A DNA stretch of 8,261 nucleotides from an uncultured Carnobacteriaceae bacterium (lineage in GTDB: Bacteria > Bacillota > Bacilli > Lactobacillales > Aerococcaceae): contig CALHVK010000144.1 of the NCBI GenBank assembly GCA_938039195.1, positions 1 through 8,261 of the forward strand, read 5' to 3'. A program made the translations under genes and the position numbers. The notes beneath the pieces are model-generated. The model ran no database searches, was not told the DNA's origin, and saw only the letters and a list, made by a program, of their open reading frames with translations. Shown piece by piece: positions 1-7,039 of this stretch; within the stretch, counting starts at the first letter, position 1; each line of letters starts with the position of its first letter.

Positions 1-30
1 GAAGCAGCTCGTAAACGTAAAAAATTCTAA
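1..30 (+). CDS. 3' end of an unidentified gene (partial)
   Basis: The window opens inside a reading frame that reads EAARKRKKF and then a TAA stop at 28-30. A hairpin terminator starts ten bases later, which supports this being a true gene end. The very basic tail (R and K in six of the last seven positions before F) is common in RNA- or ribosome-binding proteins, but nine residues are too few to name a product. A second frame stays open to a TGA at 38-40, so the frame choice rests mainly on the terminator spacing and the ordinary codons. Confidence 0.5.
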   Translation, partial: EAARKRKKF

Positions 31-39
31 TTTAAAATG

Positions 40-69
40 AAAGGCTAGACTTATCTAGTCTTTTTTTTT
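40..69 (+). terminator. Rho-independent terminator of the upstream gene
   Basis: A ten-pair stem (AAAGGCTAGA at 40-49 with TCTAGTCTTT at 54-63, one G-T wobble) encloses a four-base CTTA loop. It runs into nine T residues (61-69). It lies ten bases after the TAA at 28-30 and insulates the surface-protein gene from upstream transcription. Confidence 0.85.
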
Positions 70-190
70 GTGAGTTTATCAGGAAGAATTCTTTTTTTCA
101 AAGAATATTTAAAAATTAGTTAACATAAAAGTTAATTTTAAGATTACTGAGAAAAAGCATTTGATTTATTGTGTTATAAATATTTAGGCG

Positions 191-204
191 ACTAATACGT
201 TAGT
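191..204. promoter_or_regulatory. Small dyad upstream of the surface-protein promoter
   Basis: ACTAA (191-195) and TTAGT (200-204) are inverted around TACG. The dyad lies about 30 bases upstream of the proposed -35 box, roughly at -80 to -67 from the expected start of transcription. This is a position where activators often bind. The arms are short and the region is very AT-rich, so chance is a real possibility. No regulator family is assigned. Confidence 0.2.
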
Positions 205-235
205 AGTTAAAATATAGAAATAATTATGCTATCAG

Positions 236-264
236 TTGAATATACAGTATAAATGTAGTAAAAT
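236..264 (+). promoter_or_regulatory. Predicted sigma-A promoter of the LPXTG protein gene
   Basis: A TTGAAT -35 box (236-241) and a TAAAAT -10 box (259-264) are separated by 17 bases. The expected start of transcription is near 271, giving a leader of about 34 bases before the ATG at 305. Other TATAAT-like words nearby (TATAAA at 248, CATAAT at 270) lack an equally well-placed -35. No riboswitch-sized leader is present. Confidence 0.5.
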
Positions 265-304
265 TGTAGCATAATAGTGTAAATATCCACGGAGGTAAAT
301 AGGG

Positions 305-1888
305 ATGAAAAACCAGAAAAGGTTTGGGAAATTATTAATCACTTTATTGTCTACAGGTGTGCTTTTGGCTGCTCTTCAAAGTCAAGAAATCATCACTGCC
401 GAAGAAACAACGACAGCTGAGCAAATTTCTACAACAAGTGCTGAAACAACAACAAGTGCTGAAGCTGTGACAACTACAGAAACTCCTGCACGTGAAGCTA
501 GAGAAGTAGCTGCACAAGTGACTGGTACTATTAAAAACCATGATATTAAATATTATGAATACTATACAGATGTAGACCTTTCTTTTTCACTTACAGAAGA
601 TGATGTGAAAGAAGGCGACTATGTTACAGTTACATTAGAAAACGTTGCTGTCTTAAATCAATTAAATGGCAAGGATGTCACTTACGAAGGTAAGACAATT
701 GGTAAAATTTCAATTGTTTCGTTTGAAAACGTCAATAAAGCACGTCAAGGTTCAAACGACAAAGCTCAAATGCAACAAGCTGAATTGGAATCAACACGCG
801 CGACATTAAAAATTACATTTACGAAAGCTATTGAAGCTGAAAAACCAGATGTATTGAAACAAGTCAAGTTCCAAATTAAATCAGATAATGCTTATAATGG
901 AGCTGTAATCGCAAATAAAGACTACACTTTAAACCAAGTGATCAAAGTGGGATCTTCTTCTGTGACAAGTACAGTAGATATTCCAAAAGTAGAACAATTT
1001 GCTACTGAGACAAATTCAATCAACTTCACACCTTCTGGAAATACGATTAAATTCAAGGCTGATGGATCATATGAAACGACTACACAATTCCAAGTTCGTG
1101 GAAGTGAAGGTATGAAAGTTGGTTCAACTGTTGAGTTAGAATTCAATGATGCTTCAGGTATCGAGTGGAAAACAAGTGGTGATACTGAACTCAAAGTAGG
1201 AGATACATTTACTTCAAGATTTATCTTGCCTGTATATAGTACATATGAAGTCAATGAATATGGCGCATATGTATTCCCAACAGGTGTTGAGCCAACATTC
1301 AAAGTCACTTCTATTACAGATAAGAAAATCACGCTTGAAATGATTTCAGGAGATGTTCCAAAAGAATTAGGTGTATTCTTCCGTATCGGTAAAAATCGTG
1401 TGAATATCATTGACAAATCTAAGATTGATATCGCAAAAATGCAATATGATGTTTCAACAGTGGCTACAGCAACTATTGATGGTAAAGATTCTAAAGGGAT
1501 TTATGTTTACCGTATTATTAGTGACTCTGCAAGTGCACAATTAGTACTTGATGCATTAGTGACAGAGTACAAAGATATCGATACAAAAGAATCAATCAAA
1601 GCAAAAGACAAAGGTTGGAAAGATCCAGCTGAAATCGATGGATATGAATTTGTAAGTACAGAAAAAGACCGCGAAGGAAATCGTATCCACTGGTACAAAA
1701 AAATTGCACAACCAACAACTGAAGTAACTACTGAAGAAACAACAGTAGAAACAACAACTAATACGCCAGAAGAACCAAAACAAGAAGAATTACCAAATAC
1801 AGGGGTTACGGCTTCTCTAACTGGTGCAGCCATTACAGCAATGTTAACAGGTTTTGGAGTATTAGGATTCAAGAAAAAAGAAGACTAA
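305..1888 (+). CDS. LPXTG cell-wall-anchored surface protein, adhesin-like
   Basis: This 527-residue secreted protein is predicted to be attached to peptidoglycan by sortase A. A basic and hydrophobic signal peptide covers about residues 1-32, probably cut after ITA; it lacks a YSIRK motif. A Thr/Glu/Ala-rich stretch (33-70) precedes two beta-rich, cysteine-free regions (about 71-228 and 229-412). Phrases such as DVKEGDYVTVTL recall the Ig-like ligand-binding domains of MSCRAMM-type adhesins. Residues about 416-466, ending GYEFVSTEKDREGNRIHWYKK-like, resemble a MucBP-type repeat unit. A second Thr/Glu-rich stalk (467-495) leads to LPNTG (496-500), a hydrophobic segment and a KKKED tail. The start is fixed by GGAGG at 291-295, nine bases before the ATG. 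The gene stands alone between two terminators. Surface anchoring is near certain; the adhesin role is inferred and the ligand is unknown. Confidence 0.9.
   Translation: MKNQKRFGKLLITLLSTGVLLAALQSQEIITAEETTTAEQISTTSAETTTSAEAVTTTETPAREAREVAAQVTGTIKNHDIKYYEYYTDVDLSFSLTEDDVKEGDYVTVTLENVAVLNQLNGKDVTYEGKTIGKISIVSFENVNKARQGSNDKAQMQQAELESTRATLKITFTKAIEAEKPDVLKQVKFQIKSDNAYNGAVIANKDYTLNQVIKVGSSSVTSTVDIPKVEQFATETNSINFTPSGNTIKFKADGSYETTTQFQVRGSEGMKVGSTVELEFNDASGIEWKTSGDTELKVGDTFTSRFILPVYSTYEVNEYGAYVFPTGVEPTFKVTSITDKKITLEMISGDVPKELGVFFRIGKNRVNIIDKSKIDIAKMQYDVSTVATATIDGKDSKGIYVYRIISDSASAQLVLDALVTEYKDIDTKESIKAKDKGWKDPAEIDGYEFVSTEKDREGNRIHWYKKIAQPTTEVTTEETTVETTTNTPEEPKQEELPNTGVTASLTGAAITAMLTGFGVLGFKKKED
431..466 (+). 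repeat. Two in-frame 18-base tandem repeats in the N-terminal stalk
   Basis: The word ACAACAAGTGCTGAA occurs at 431-445 and again at 449-463, a period of 18 bases. It encodes the hexapeptides TTSAET and TTSAEA. The repeat lies in the low-complexity region just after the signal peptide, so gain or loss of units would change stalk length without breaking the frame. Confidence 0.75.
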
Positions 1889-1901
1889 CATCATAAGAGA
1901 T

Positions 1902-1935
1902 GAATGAGGATGTATTGCATCCTCATTCTTTTTTT
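1902..1935 (+). terminator. Strong terminator after the LPXTG gene
   Basis: A perfect eleven-pair stem (GAATGAGGATG at 1902-1912 with CATCCTCATTC at 1918-1928) has a five-base loop. Seven T residues follow (1929-1935). It begins 13 bases after the LPXTG gene stop. Its T-run lies in the -35 region of the fhs promoter. Confidence 0.95.
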
Positions 1936-1946
1936 GCTTCAAATTA

Positions 1947-1955
1947 TGGTATAAT
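1947..1955 (+). promoter_or_regulatory. Extended -10 promoter of the fhs operon
   Basis: TGG followed by a consensus TATAAT (1950-1955) forms an extended -10 element. At the usual 17-base distance the -35 window (about 1927-1932) is only the T-rich end of the upstream terminator (TCTTTT), so the extended -10 probably compensates. Transcription should start near 1962, leaving a leader of about 25 bases. That leaves no room for a folate or purine riboswitch. Confidence 0.7.
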
Positions 1956-1975
1956 AAAACGAATATGCATACAGC

Positions 1976-1982
1976 GAGGTGA
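1976..1982 (+). promoter_or_regulatory. Ribosome binding site that fixes the fhs start
   Basis: GAGGTGA sits four bases before the ATG at 1987. The frame is open upstream to an ATG at 1900, but that codon lies at the edge of the terminator stem and upstream of the -10 box. It would not be on the operon transcript. The internal ATG is therefore chosen. Confidence 0.85.
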
Positions 1983-1986
1983 CGTC

Positions 1987-3654
1987 ATGAAAACAGATAT
2001 TCAAATTGCACAAGAAAACCAAATGCAACCCATCACGGTGATTGCCGAAAAGCTTCATTTAACTCCTGATGAAATCGAACCATATGGAAAATACAAGGCA
2101 AAGATTGATAAAAATGAGTTCCATAACCCAGAGAAGTTTGGGAAACTCATTTTAGTGACATCGATGAATCCGACTCCTGCTGGTGAAGGGAAGTCTACTG
2201 TAACAGTTGGACTTGGGGACGCACTAAAAGCTATTGGGAAGAAAACAGTCATTGCACTTCGTGAACCATCTCTAGGACCAACTCTTGGACTCAAAGGGGG
2301 AGCTACAGGTGGCGGTTATGCACAAGTTGTTCCCATGGAAGAAATCAATTTGCATTTCACAGGAGACATGCATGCCTTAACGACAGCTACAAATCTGTTA
2401 TCTGCGATTATTGACAATCATATTCATCAAGGAAATGAACTACAAATTGATGCTAACCGCATTTTATGGAAACGAGCGCTTGATTTAAATGACCGTGCGT
2501 TACGCCAAATTGAAATTGGGCTTGGCGGTTCGATTAATGGGGTTCCTCGCAAAGATGGTTTTGATATTACGGTCGCAACCGAAATGATGGCAGTTCTTTG
2601 TTTAGCAAGTGACCTAAAAGACTTACAGCATCGTGTATCGCAAATTTTAGTGGCATTTGATATGAATGGGAACCCAGTGACGGTAGCGGATTTACAAGTA
2701 GAAGGGGCTATTACCGCCCTTATGAAAGAAGCCGTGAAGCCAAACCTCGTTCAAACGTTAGAAGAAACGCCAGCCATCGTTCATGGTGGACCATTTGCCA
2801 ATATTGCGCATGGATGTAATAGTGTCATTGCTACGAAAATGGCCTTGACGTTGGCAGATTATACGGTGACAGAAGCCGGTTTTGGGGCTGACCTTGGTGC
2901 TCAGAAGTTCCTGGATATCAAAGTTCCAGTACTTGGAAAGAGTCCGGATGCAGTTGTAGTCGTGGCAACAATCCGTTCAACAAAGATGCATGGCGGATTA
3001 TCTCTTGAAGAATTAGCGCAAGGAGAATCTCTTGAAGCAGTACGCGAAGGATTTAAGAACGTAGCGAAACATATTGAAAATATTCAGCAGTATGGCTTAC
3101 CAGTTGTGGTTGCACTGAATGAATTTGTAACAGATACAAAAGCAGAACAAGAACTCTTTGCATCGCTATGTCAGGAGTTTGGAGTGCCTTGTATCATGAC
3201 GGCAGTATGGGAAAAGGGATCAAAAGGTGGTATCGACTTAGCGCAGAAAGTTGTTGAACTTTGTGATAGTGGCAAAGCTGCTTTTGTTCCAACTTATAAA
3301 GCAACTCAACCGATTCAAGAAAAGATTGATGCAGTGGCGAAGAATATTTATGGAGCCACAAAGGTAAATTACACCCCTGAAGCGTTAGAACAATTGAAAG
3401 AGATTGAAGAAGCTGGATGGAACCATCTGAATGTGTGTATTGCTAAAACACCATACTCATTCTCAGATAACGCTAAGTTAAAAGGACGTCCAGAAGGTTT
3501 TGCAATCACGATTCGTTCATTGATTCCAAAACTAGGTGCTGGATTTATTGTAGCGTTAACGGGAACAGTTTTAACAATGCCGGGACTTCCTAAAGTTCCA
3601 GCAGCACTTGGAATTAGTGTTGATGACAATGGGAAAATTCAAGGGTTATATTAA
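1987..3654 (+). CDS. fhs: Formate--tetrahydrofolate ligase
   Basis: This cytoplasmic enzyme (EC 6.3.4.3) joins formate to tetrahydrofolate using ATP. The 10-formyl-tetrahydrofolate it makes supplies purine synthesis and initiator-tRNA formylation. It can also be converted to the methylene form used by ThyA. The 555-residue length matches the family. The nucleotide-binding loop TPAGEGKST is at 63-71, followed by REPSLGP (92-98). The family signature starting KGGATGGGYAQV lies at 103-127, and the second signature, VATIRSTKMHGG, at 326-337. The C-terminus ends with the typical PAALGI...GKIQGLY. It is the first gene of the five-gene group, with its own promoter, and the ABC-F gene begins 20 bases after its stop. 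Nothing looks broken or unusual. Confidence 0.98.
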   Translation: MKTDIQIAQENQMQPITVIAEKLHLTPDEIEPYGKYKAKIDKNEFHNPEKFGKLILVTSMNPTPAGEGKSTVTVGLGDALKAIGKKTVIALREPSLGPTLGLKGGATGGGYAQVVPMEEINLHFTGDMHALTTATNLLSAIIDNHIHQGNELQIDANRILWKRALDLNDRALRQIEIGLGGSINGVPRKDGFDITVATEMMAVLCLASDLKDLQHRVSQILVAFDMNGNPVTVADLQVEGAITALMKEAVKPNLVQTLEETPAIVHGGPFANIAHGCNSVIATKMALTLADYTVTEAGFGADLGAQKFLDIKVPVLGKSPDAVVVVATIRSTKMHGGLSLEELAQGESLEAVREGFKNVAKHIENIQQYGLPVVVALNEFVTDTKAEQELFASLCQEFGVPCIMTAVWEKGSKGGIDLAQKVVELCDSGKAAFVPTYKATQPIQEKIDAVAKNIYGATKVNYTPEALEQLKEIEEAGWNHLNVCIAKTPYSFSDNAKLKGRPEGFAITIRSLIPKLGAGFIVALTGTVLTMPGLPKVPAALGISVDDNGKIQGLY

Positions 3655-3662
3655 GAGACTTG

Positions 3663-3669
3663 AAAGGAG
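3663..3669 (+). promoter_or_regulatory. Ribosome binding site that fixes the ABC-F start
   Basis: AAAGGAG lies five bases before the ATG at 3675. An in-frame TTG at 3660 would start translation upstream of this site and itself has no ribosome binding site, so the ATG is preferred. Confidence 0.8.
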
Positions 3670-3674
3670 TTTGC

Positions 3675-5564
3675 ATGAAAGATTTTAGAGTCGATCATTT
3701 GAAAAAATCTTATGGTGCGAAATCATTATTAGAAGACGTGTCCTTTATTATTAATGAAGGAGAACACGTAGGTTTAATCGGTCAAAACGGGACTGGTAAG
3801 AGTACATTATTATCCATTCTTGCAGGAGTTGATTTTGCAGAATCGGGCGATATTACAACATCTAACGATTTCAGAATTGGATACTTATCTCAGCAACCAG
3901 AATTAGAGGACGAAGATACGATTTTCGAAGCCTTATATAAAGGCGACCACCCAACGTTAAAAGTCGTTCATGACTTTGAAGAAGTGGTGGAACAATTACG
4001 AGAAAATCCAACCTCGGAAAGTCTTGCGAAACGATACAGCGTCTTAGAGCAAAAGATGAATGAAATCGATGGATGGCAAGTGGAAGTGCAAATCAAGACC
4101 ATTCTTCAAAAGATGGGACTAACGGATATTCAGAAAAAAGTGGGTACACTCTCTGGTGGTCAAAAGAAACGTGTGGGTCTTGCTAAAGTATTGATGGAAG
4201 AACCGGATTTACTATTGCTCGATGAACCAACGAACCACTTAGACCTAGAAGCCATTGAATGGTTAGAAGGTTATTTAGCCAATTACAAAGGCGCGATGAT
4301 GCTCGTTACTCATGACCGTTACTTCCTCGAACGTGCGGTAACGCATATGTTTGAACTCGTGAACGGTAGAATCGAAGCGTACGAAGGAAATTACGAGTCT
4401 TACTTAGAACAACGAAGCCAACGAGAACAAATCGCAACACGTATGTCGCAGAAACAAAAACGATTGTATCAAAGCGAGTTAGAGTGGATGCGCCAAGGTG
4501 CAAAAGCTCGTACAACGAAACAACAAGCCCGTATTCATCGTTTTGAAGCGCTAGAAAAAGATGTGAAGCAAACGACTTCTCAAGAGAAGCTAGTAATGGA
4601 GTTTGACCAAGCTCGTATTGGAAAACGCGTTTTTCAACTGGAAGACGCCTCTCTTTCGATTAATGGACAATCCATCGTGAAGAATCTGGATTGGGTTATT
4701 CAAAGTCAAGCGCGCATCGGGATTGCTGGGGTGAATGGCGTTGGAAAATCCACATTCTTAAATGCCATTGCCGGACAGATTCCATTTGATAGTGGCCAAT
4801 TTGTTGTTGGTGAGACCGTTCGAATCGCGTACTATAAACAAGAAGATGAAGATATTCCAATGGATAAACAGCTAATCCAATATTTACGAGAAGAAGCGGA
4901 AGAAATTAAACGTAAAAATGGAGAAGTAGCATCCATTTCAGAATTACTCGAGACTTTCTTATTCCCAAGACATTTACATGGAGCATATATCCATACATTG
5001 TCTGGAGGAGAGAGAAGACGACTCTACTTACTTCGTTTATTAATGACAAAACCAAATGTGTTATTATTAGACGAACCAACGAACGACTTGGATATTGATA
5101 CATTAACCGTACTTGAAGATTTCCTAGAGTCGTTTAATGGGGCAGTTCTTATCGTATCGCATGACCGTTACTTCTTAGATAAGACGGTCGATCAATTATT
5201 TGTCATCCGAGGAGAAGGGCAAACAGAATTGTTCTACGGATCGATGAGTGAGTATTTAGAACAAGAAAAGACGCTCGCAAAAGTTGTGGTGGAAGCTCCT
5301 AAGGTGGAAACACCGAAAGCGGAGGCACCAAAAGCAGCTCCATCTAAGAAGATGACGTATCAAGAGAAGAAGGAATGGGAGACGATTGAAGGAACCATTC
5401 AAGAACTCGAAGAAAAACTAGAATTCTTGCAAGAGGAAATGAGTGTACATGCACAAGATTTTGCCAAACTACAAGAATTACAAGAGGAATTAGACAAGAC
5501 GGAAGAAGCGGCAAGTGAAGCTTACGAACGTTGGGAATATTTAGCTGAATTAGCAGGGAATTAA
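3675..5564 (+). CDS. ABC-F family ATPase, Uup/YfmR type
   Basis: This soluble protein has twin ATP-binding cassettes and no membrane segments. It belongs to the ABC-F group, which acts on ribosomes rather than in transport. Cassette 1 has Walker A GQNGTGKST (36-44), signature LSGGQKKR (159-166), Walker B LLLLDEPTNHLD (179-190) and switch His213. The charged helical linker that reaches the P-site tRNA in studied members includes EWMRQGAKARTTKQQARI, starting at residue 270. Cassette 2 has GVNGVGKST (352-360), LSGGERRR (442-449), VLLLDEPTNDLD (462-473) and His496. A Pro/Ala/Lys-rich spacer (about 535-558) leads to a C-terminal coiled coil (about 559-629), the hallmark of Uup/YfmR proteins. Its 629 residues are close to Bacillus YfmR, which relieves stalls at proline-rich sequences. 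All catalytic motifs are intact. The architecture argues against an antibiotic-resistance ABC-F, although that is not excluded. thyA starts 14 bases after the stop. Confidence 0.93.
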   Translation: MKDFRVDHLKKSYGAKSLLEDVSFIINEGEHVGLIGQNGTGKSTLLSILAGVDFAESGDITTSNDFRIGYLSQQPELEDEDTIFEALYKGDHPTLKVVHDFEEVVEQLRENPTSESLAKRYSVLEQKMNEIDGWQVEVQIKTILQKMGLTDIQKKVGTLSGGQKKRVGLAKVLMEEPDLLLLDEPTNHLDLEAIEWLEGYLANYKGAMMLVTHDRYFLERAVTHMFELVNGRIEAYEGNYESYLEQRSQREQIATRMSQKQKRLYQSELEWMRQGAKARTTKQQARIHRFEALEKDVKQTTSQEKLVMEFDQARIGKRVFQLEDASLSINGQSIVKNLDWVIQSQARIGIAGVNGVGKSTFLNAIAGQIPFDSGQFVVGETVRIAYYKQEDEDIPMDKQLIQYLREEAEEIKRKNGEVASISELLETFLFPRHLHGAYIHTLSGGERRRLYLLRLLMTKPNVLLLDEPTNDLDIDTLTVLEDFLESFNGAVLIVSHDRYFLDKTVDQLFVIRGEGQTELFYGSMSEYLEQEKTLAKVVVEAPKVETPKAEAPKAAPSKKMTYQEKKEWETIEGTIQELEEKLEFLQEEMSVHAQDFAKLQELQEELDKTEEAASEAYERWEYLAELAGN

Positions 5565-5578
5565 AGAAAGGAACCGAT

Positions 5579-6526
5579 ATGACGAAACAATATAAAGACT
5601 TACTAAGAAAGATTTTAGAAGAAGGAACAATAAAAACGGACCGTACAGGTACAGGTACAAAGAGTGTGTTTGGATACCAAATGCGTTTTGACTTGCAAAA
5701 AGGCTTTCCACTTTTAACAACAAAACGTGTGGCGTTTGGTTTGATTAAGAGTGAATTACTTTGGTTCTTACACGGAGATACAAATATCAAATACTTATTA
5801 GAACATAACAACCACATTTGGGATGAATGGGCATTTGAGCGTTATGTTTCTTCTCCAAAATACACTGGTCCTGATATGACAGACTTTGGACGTCGTTGCT
5901 TAGAAGACGAAGCATTTAACGAAGTATACCAAGAAGTGAAGAAAGACTTCTGTGAGAAAATCTTAACGGATGATGCGTTTGCTGCAGAATTCGGTGAACT
6001 TGGAAATATTTATGGGTCACAGTGGCGTCACTGGAAAACAACAAAAGGGGAAACGATTGACCAAATCGCAGACTTACTGAACTTATTGAAGAATTCTCCA
6101 GATTCACGTCGGATGATTGTTTCCGCATGGAATCCAGAAGATGTTCCAAGTATGGCGCTTCCTCCATGTCACACAATGTTCCAATTTTACGTTGCCGACG
6201 GTAAATTAAGTTGCCAATTATACCAACGTAGTGCGGATGTGTTCTTAGGAGTACCTTTTAATATCGCAAGTTACGCCTTATTAACACATTTAATCGCAAA
6301 TGAAGTCGGCTTAGAAGTTGGTGAATTCGTTCATACATTAGGCGATGCGCATATCTACTTAAACCATATGGAACAAGTTGAAACGCAATTAGCACGCGAA
6401 GAAAGAGAATTACCAACACTTGTATTAAAACATCCTGAAAAATCAATGTTTGAAATCGATGTTGATGATGTGATTGTAGAAGGATATAATCCACATCCAA
6501 CGATTAAAGCGCCAATTGCCGTATAA
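5579..6526 (+). CDS. thyA: Thymidylate synthase, long form
   Basis: This enzyme (EC 2.1.1.45) methylates dUMP to dTMP with 5,10-methylene-tetrahydrofolate and releases dihydrofolate. Visible motifs are the phosphate-binding loop DRTGTGTKSVFG near the N-terminus, GNIYGSQWRHW, the SRRM arginines (176-179), and the nucleophile Cys197 in ALPPCH. QRSADVFLGVPFNIASY and GDAHIYLNH follow. At 315 residues it is about 50 longer than the E. coli enzyme. The extra segment lies between WDEWAFERYV and GNIYGSQW, as in the lactobacillus-type long enzymes. AAAGGAA precedes the ATG by five bases. It sits 14 bases after the ABC-F gene and 15 before folA, the enzyme that recycles its product, so co-transcription is very likely. 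Confidence 0.98.
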   Translation: MTKQYKDLLRKILEEGTIKTDRTGTGTKSVFGYQMRFDLQKGFPLLTTKRVAFGLIKSELLWFLHGDTNIKYLLEHNNHIWDEWAFERYVSSPKYTGPDMTDFGRRCLEDEAFNEVYQEVKKDFCEKILTDDAFAAEFGELGNIYGSQWRHWKTTKGETIDQIADLLNLLKNSPDSRRMIVSAWNPEDVPSMALPPCHTMFQFYVADGKLSCQLYQRSADVFLGVPFNIASYALLTHLIANEVGLEVGEFVHTLGDAHIYLNHMEQVETQLAREERELPTLVLKHPEKSMFEIDVDDVIVEGYNPHPTIKAPIAV

Positions 6527-6541
6527 TACTGGAGGAAACAA

Positions 6542-7039
6542 ATGTTAATTTATATTTGGGCTCAAGACGAACAAGGGCTTGTAGGAAAAGACAATACGCT
6601 TCCTTGGCGATTACCGAATGATTTGAAATTCTTTAAAGAAGTGACAATGGGGCAAACCATCCTCATGGGACGTAAAACGTTTGAAGGGATGGGGAGCCGC
6701 TTGCTTCCAGGGCGTCAAACCATTCTTCTTACCAGAAGTGACGATTATGAAGTACCAGGTGCTGAAGTCGTGACAAATGTAAAAGAAATTATCGAAGATG
6801 CCAAACACGAAGATATTTATGTGTGTGGTGGTGCCGAGGTGTATCGTCTTCTAAAAGACCATGTGGAGCTGCTTTACTGCACAAGAATCCATCATACCTT
6901 TGAGGGAGATACGTATTTCCCAACCGATTTTCCGTGGAGCGATTTTATTAAAGTGAAAAGCCTCGAAGGAGAAGTGGACGAGAAAAATGTCTATCCACAT
7001 ACGTTTGAAATCTACGAGAGAAAAGAGGAAACTCTATGA
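6542..7039 (+). CDS. folA: Dihydrofolate reductase
   Basis: This 165-residue NADPH-dependent enzyme (EC 1.5.1.3) reduces dihydrofolate to tetrahydrofolate, closing the cycle opened by ThyA. The active-site segment TLPWRLPNDLKFF (19-31) carries Trp22, the acidic Asp27, Leu28 and Phe31. The cofactor-binding MGRKTFEGM begins at residue 42. Arg58 matches the folate-glutamate-binding arginine, and Thr114 matches the conserved partner of the acid. The second cofactor loop is CGGAEVY (95-101). By motif alignment Tyr101 falls at the S. aureus Phe98 position, where tyrosine is linked to trimethoprim resistance; E. coli naturally has tyrosine there and is sensitive. GGAGG at 6531-6535 lies six bases before the ATG. 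The stop overlaps the ung start. Confidence 0.97.
   Translation: MLIYIWAQDEQGLVGKDNTLPWRLPNDLKFFKEVTMGQTILMGRKTFEGMGSRLLPGRQTILLTRSDDYEVPGAEVVTNVKEIIEDAKHEDIYVCGGAEVYRLLKDHVELLYCTRIHHTFEGDTYFPTDFPWSDFIKVKSLEGEVDEKNVYPHTFEIYERKEETL

Noticed and set aside
88..106. ATTCTTT/AAAGAAT hairpin in the first intergenic region as a second terminator
   Set aside because: It has only seven AT-rich pairs and no T-run follows on either strand.
922..1416. Long open frame on the - strand inside the LPXTG gene, and similar - strand frames elsewhere
   Set aside because: They lie wholly within well-supported + strand genes, show no recognisable domains, and have low-complexity or unnatural composition. They are shadows of the coding strand.
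1900..1986. N-terminal extension of fhs by 29 residues from an ATG at 1900
   Set aside because: The extension runs through the upstream terminator and the -10 box, lacks a ribosome binding site, and does not resemble the fhs N-terminus. The ATG at 1987 gives the family's usual 555 residues with GAGGTGA in front.
1962..1986. Folate or purine riboswitch ahead of fhs
   Set aside because: The predicted leader is about 25 bases, far too short for a known riboswitch aptamer.
3660..3674. TTG start for the ABC-F gene
   Set aside because: It overlaps the ribosome binding site that serves the ATG at 3675 and has no such site of its own.
6522..6527. TATAAT at the thyA stop codon as a folA promoter
   Set aside because: No acceptable -35 lies about 17 bases upstream (AACGAT), and the resulting start would fall in the folA ribosome binding site. 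It is probably a chance word.
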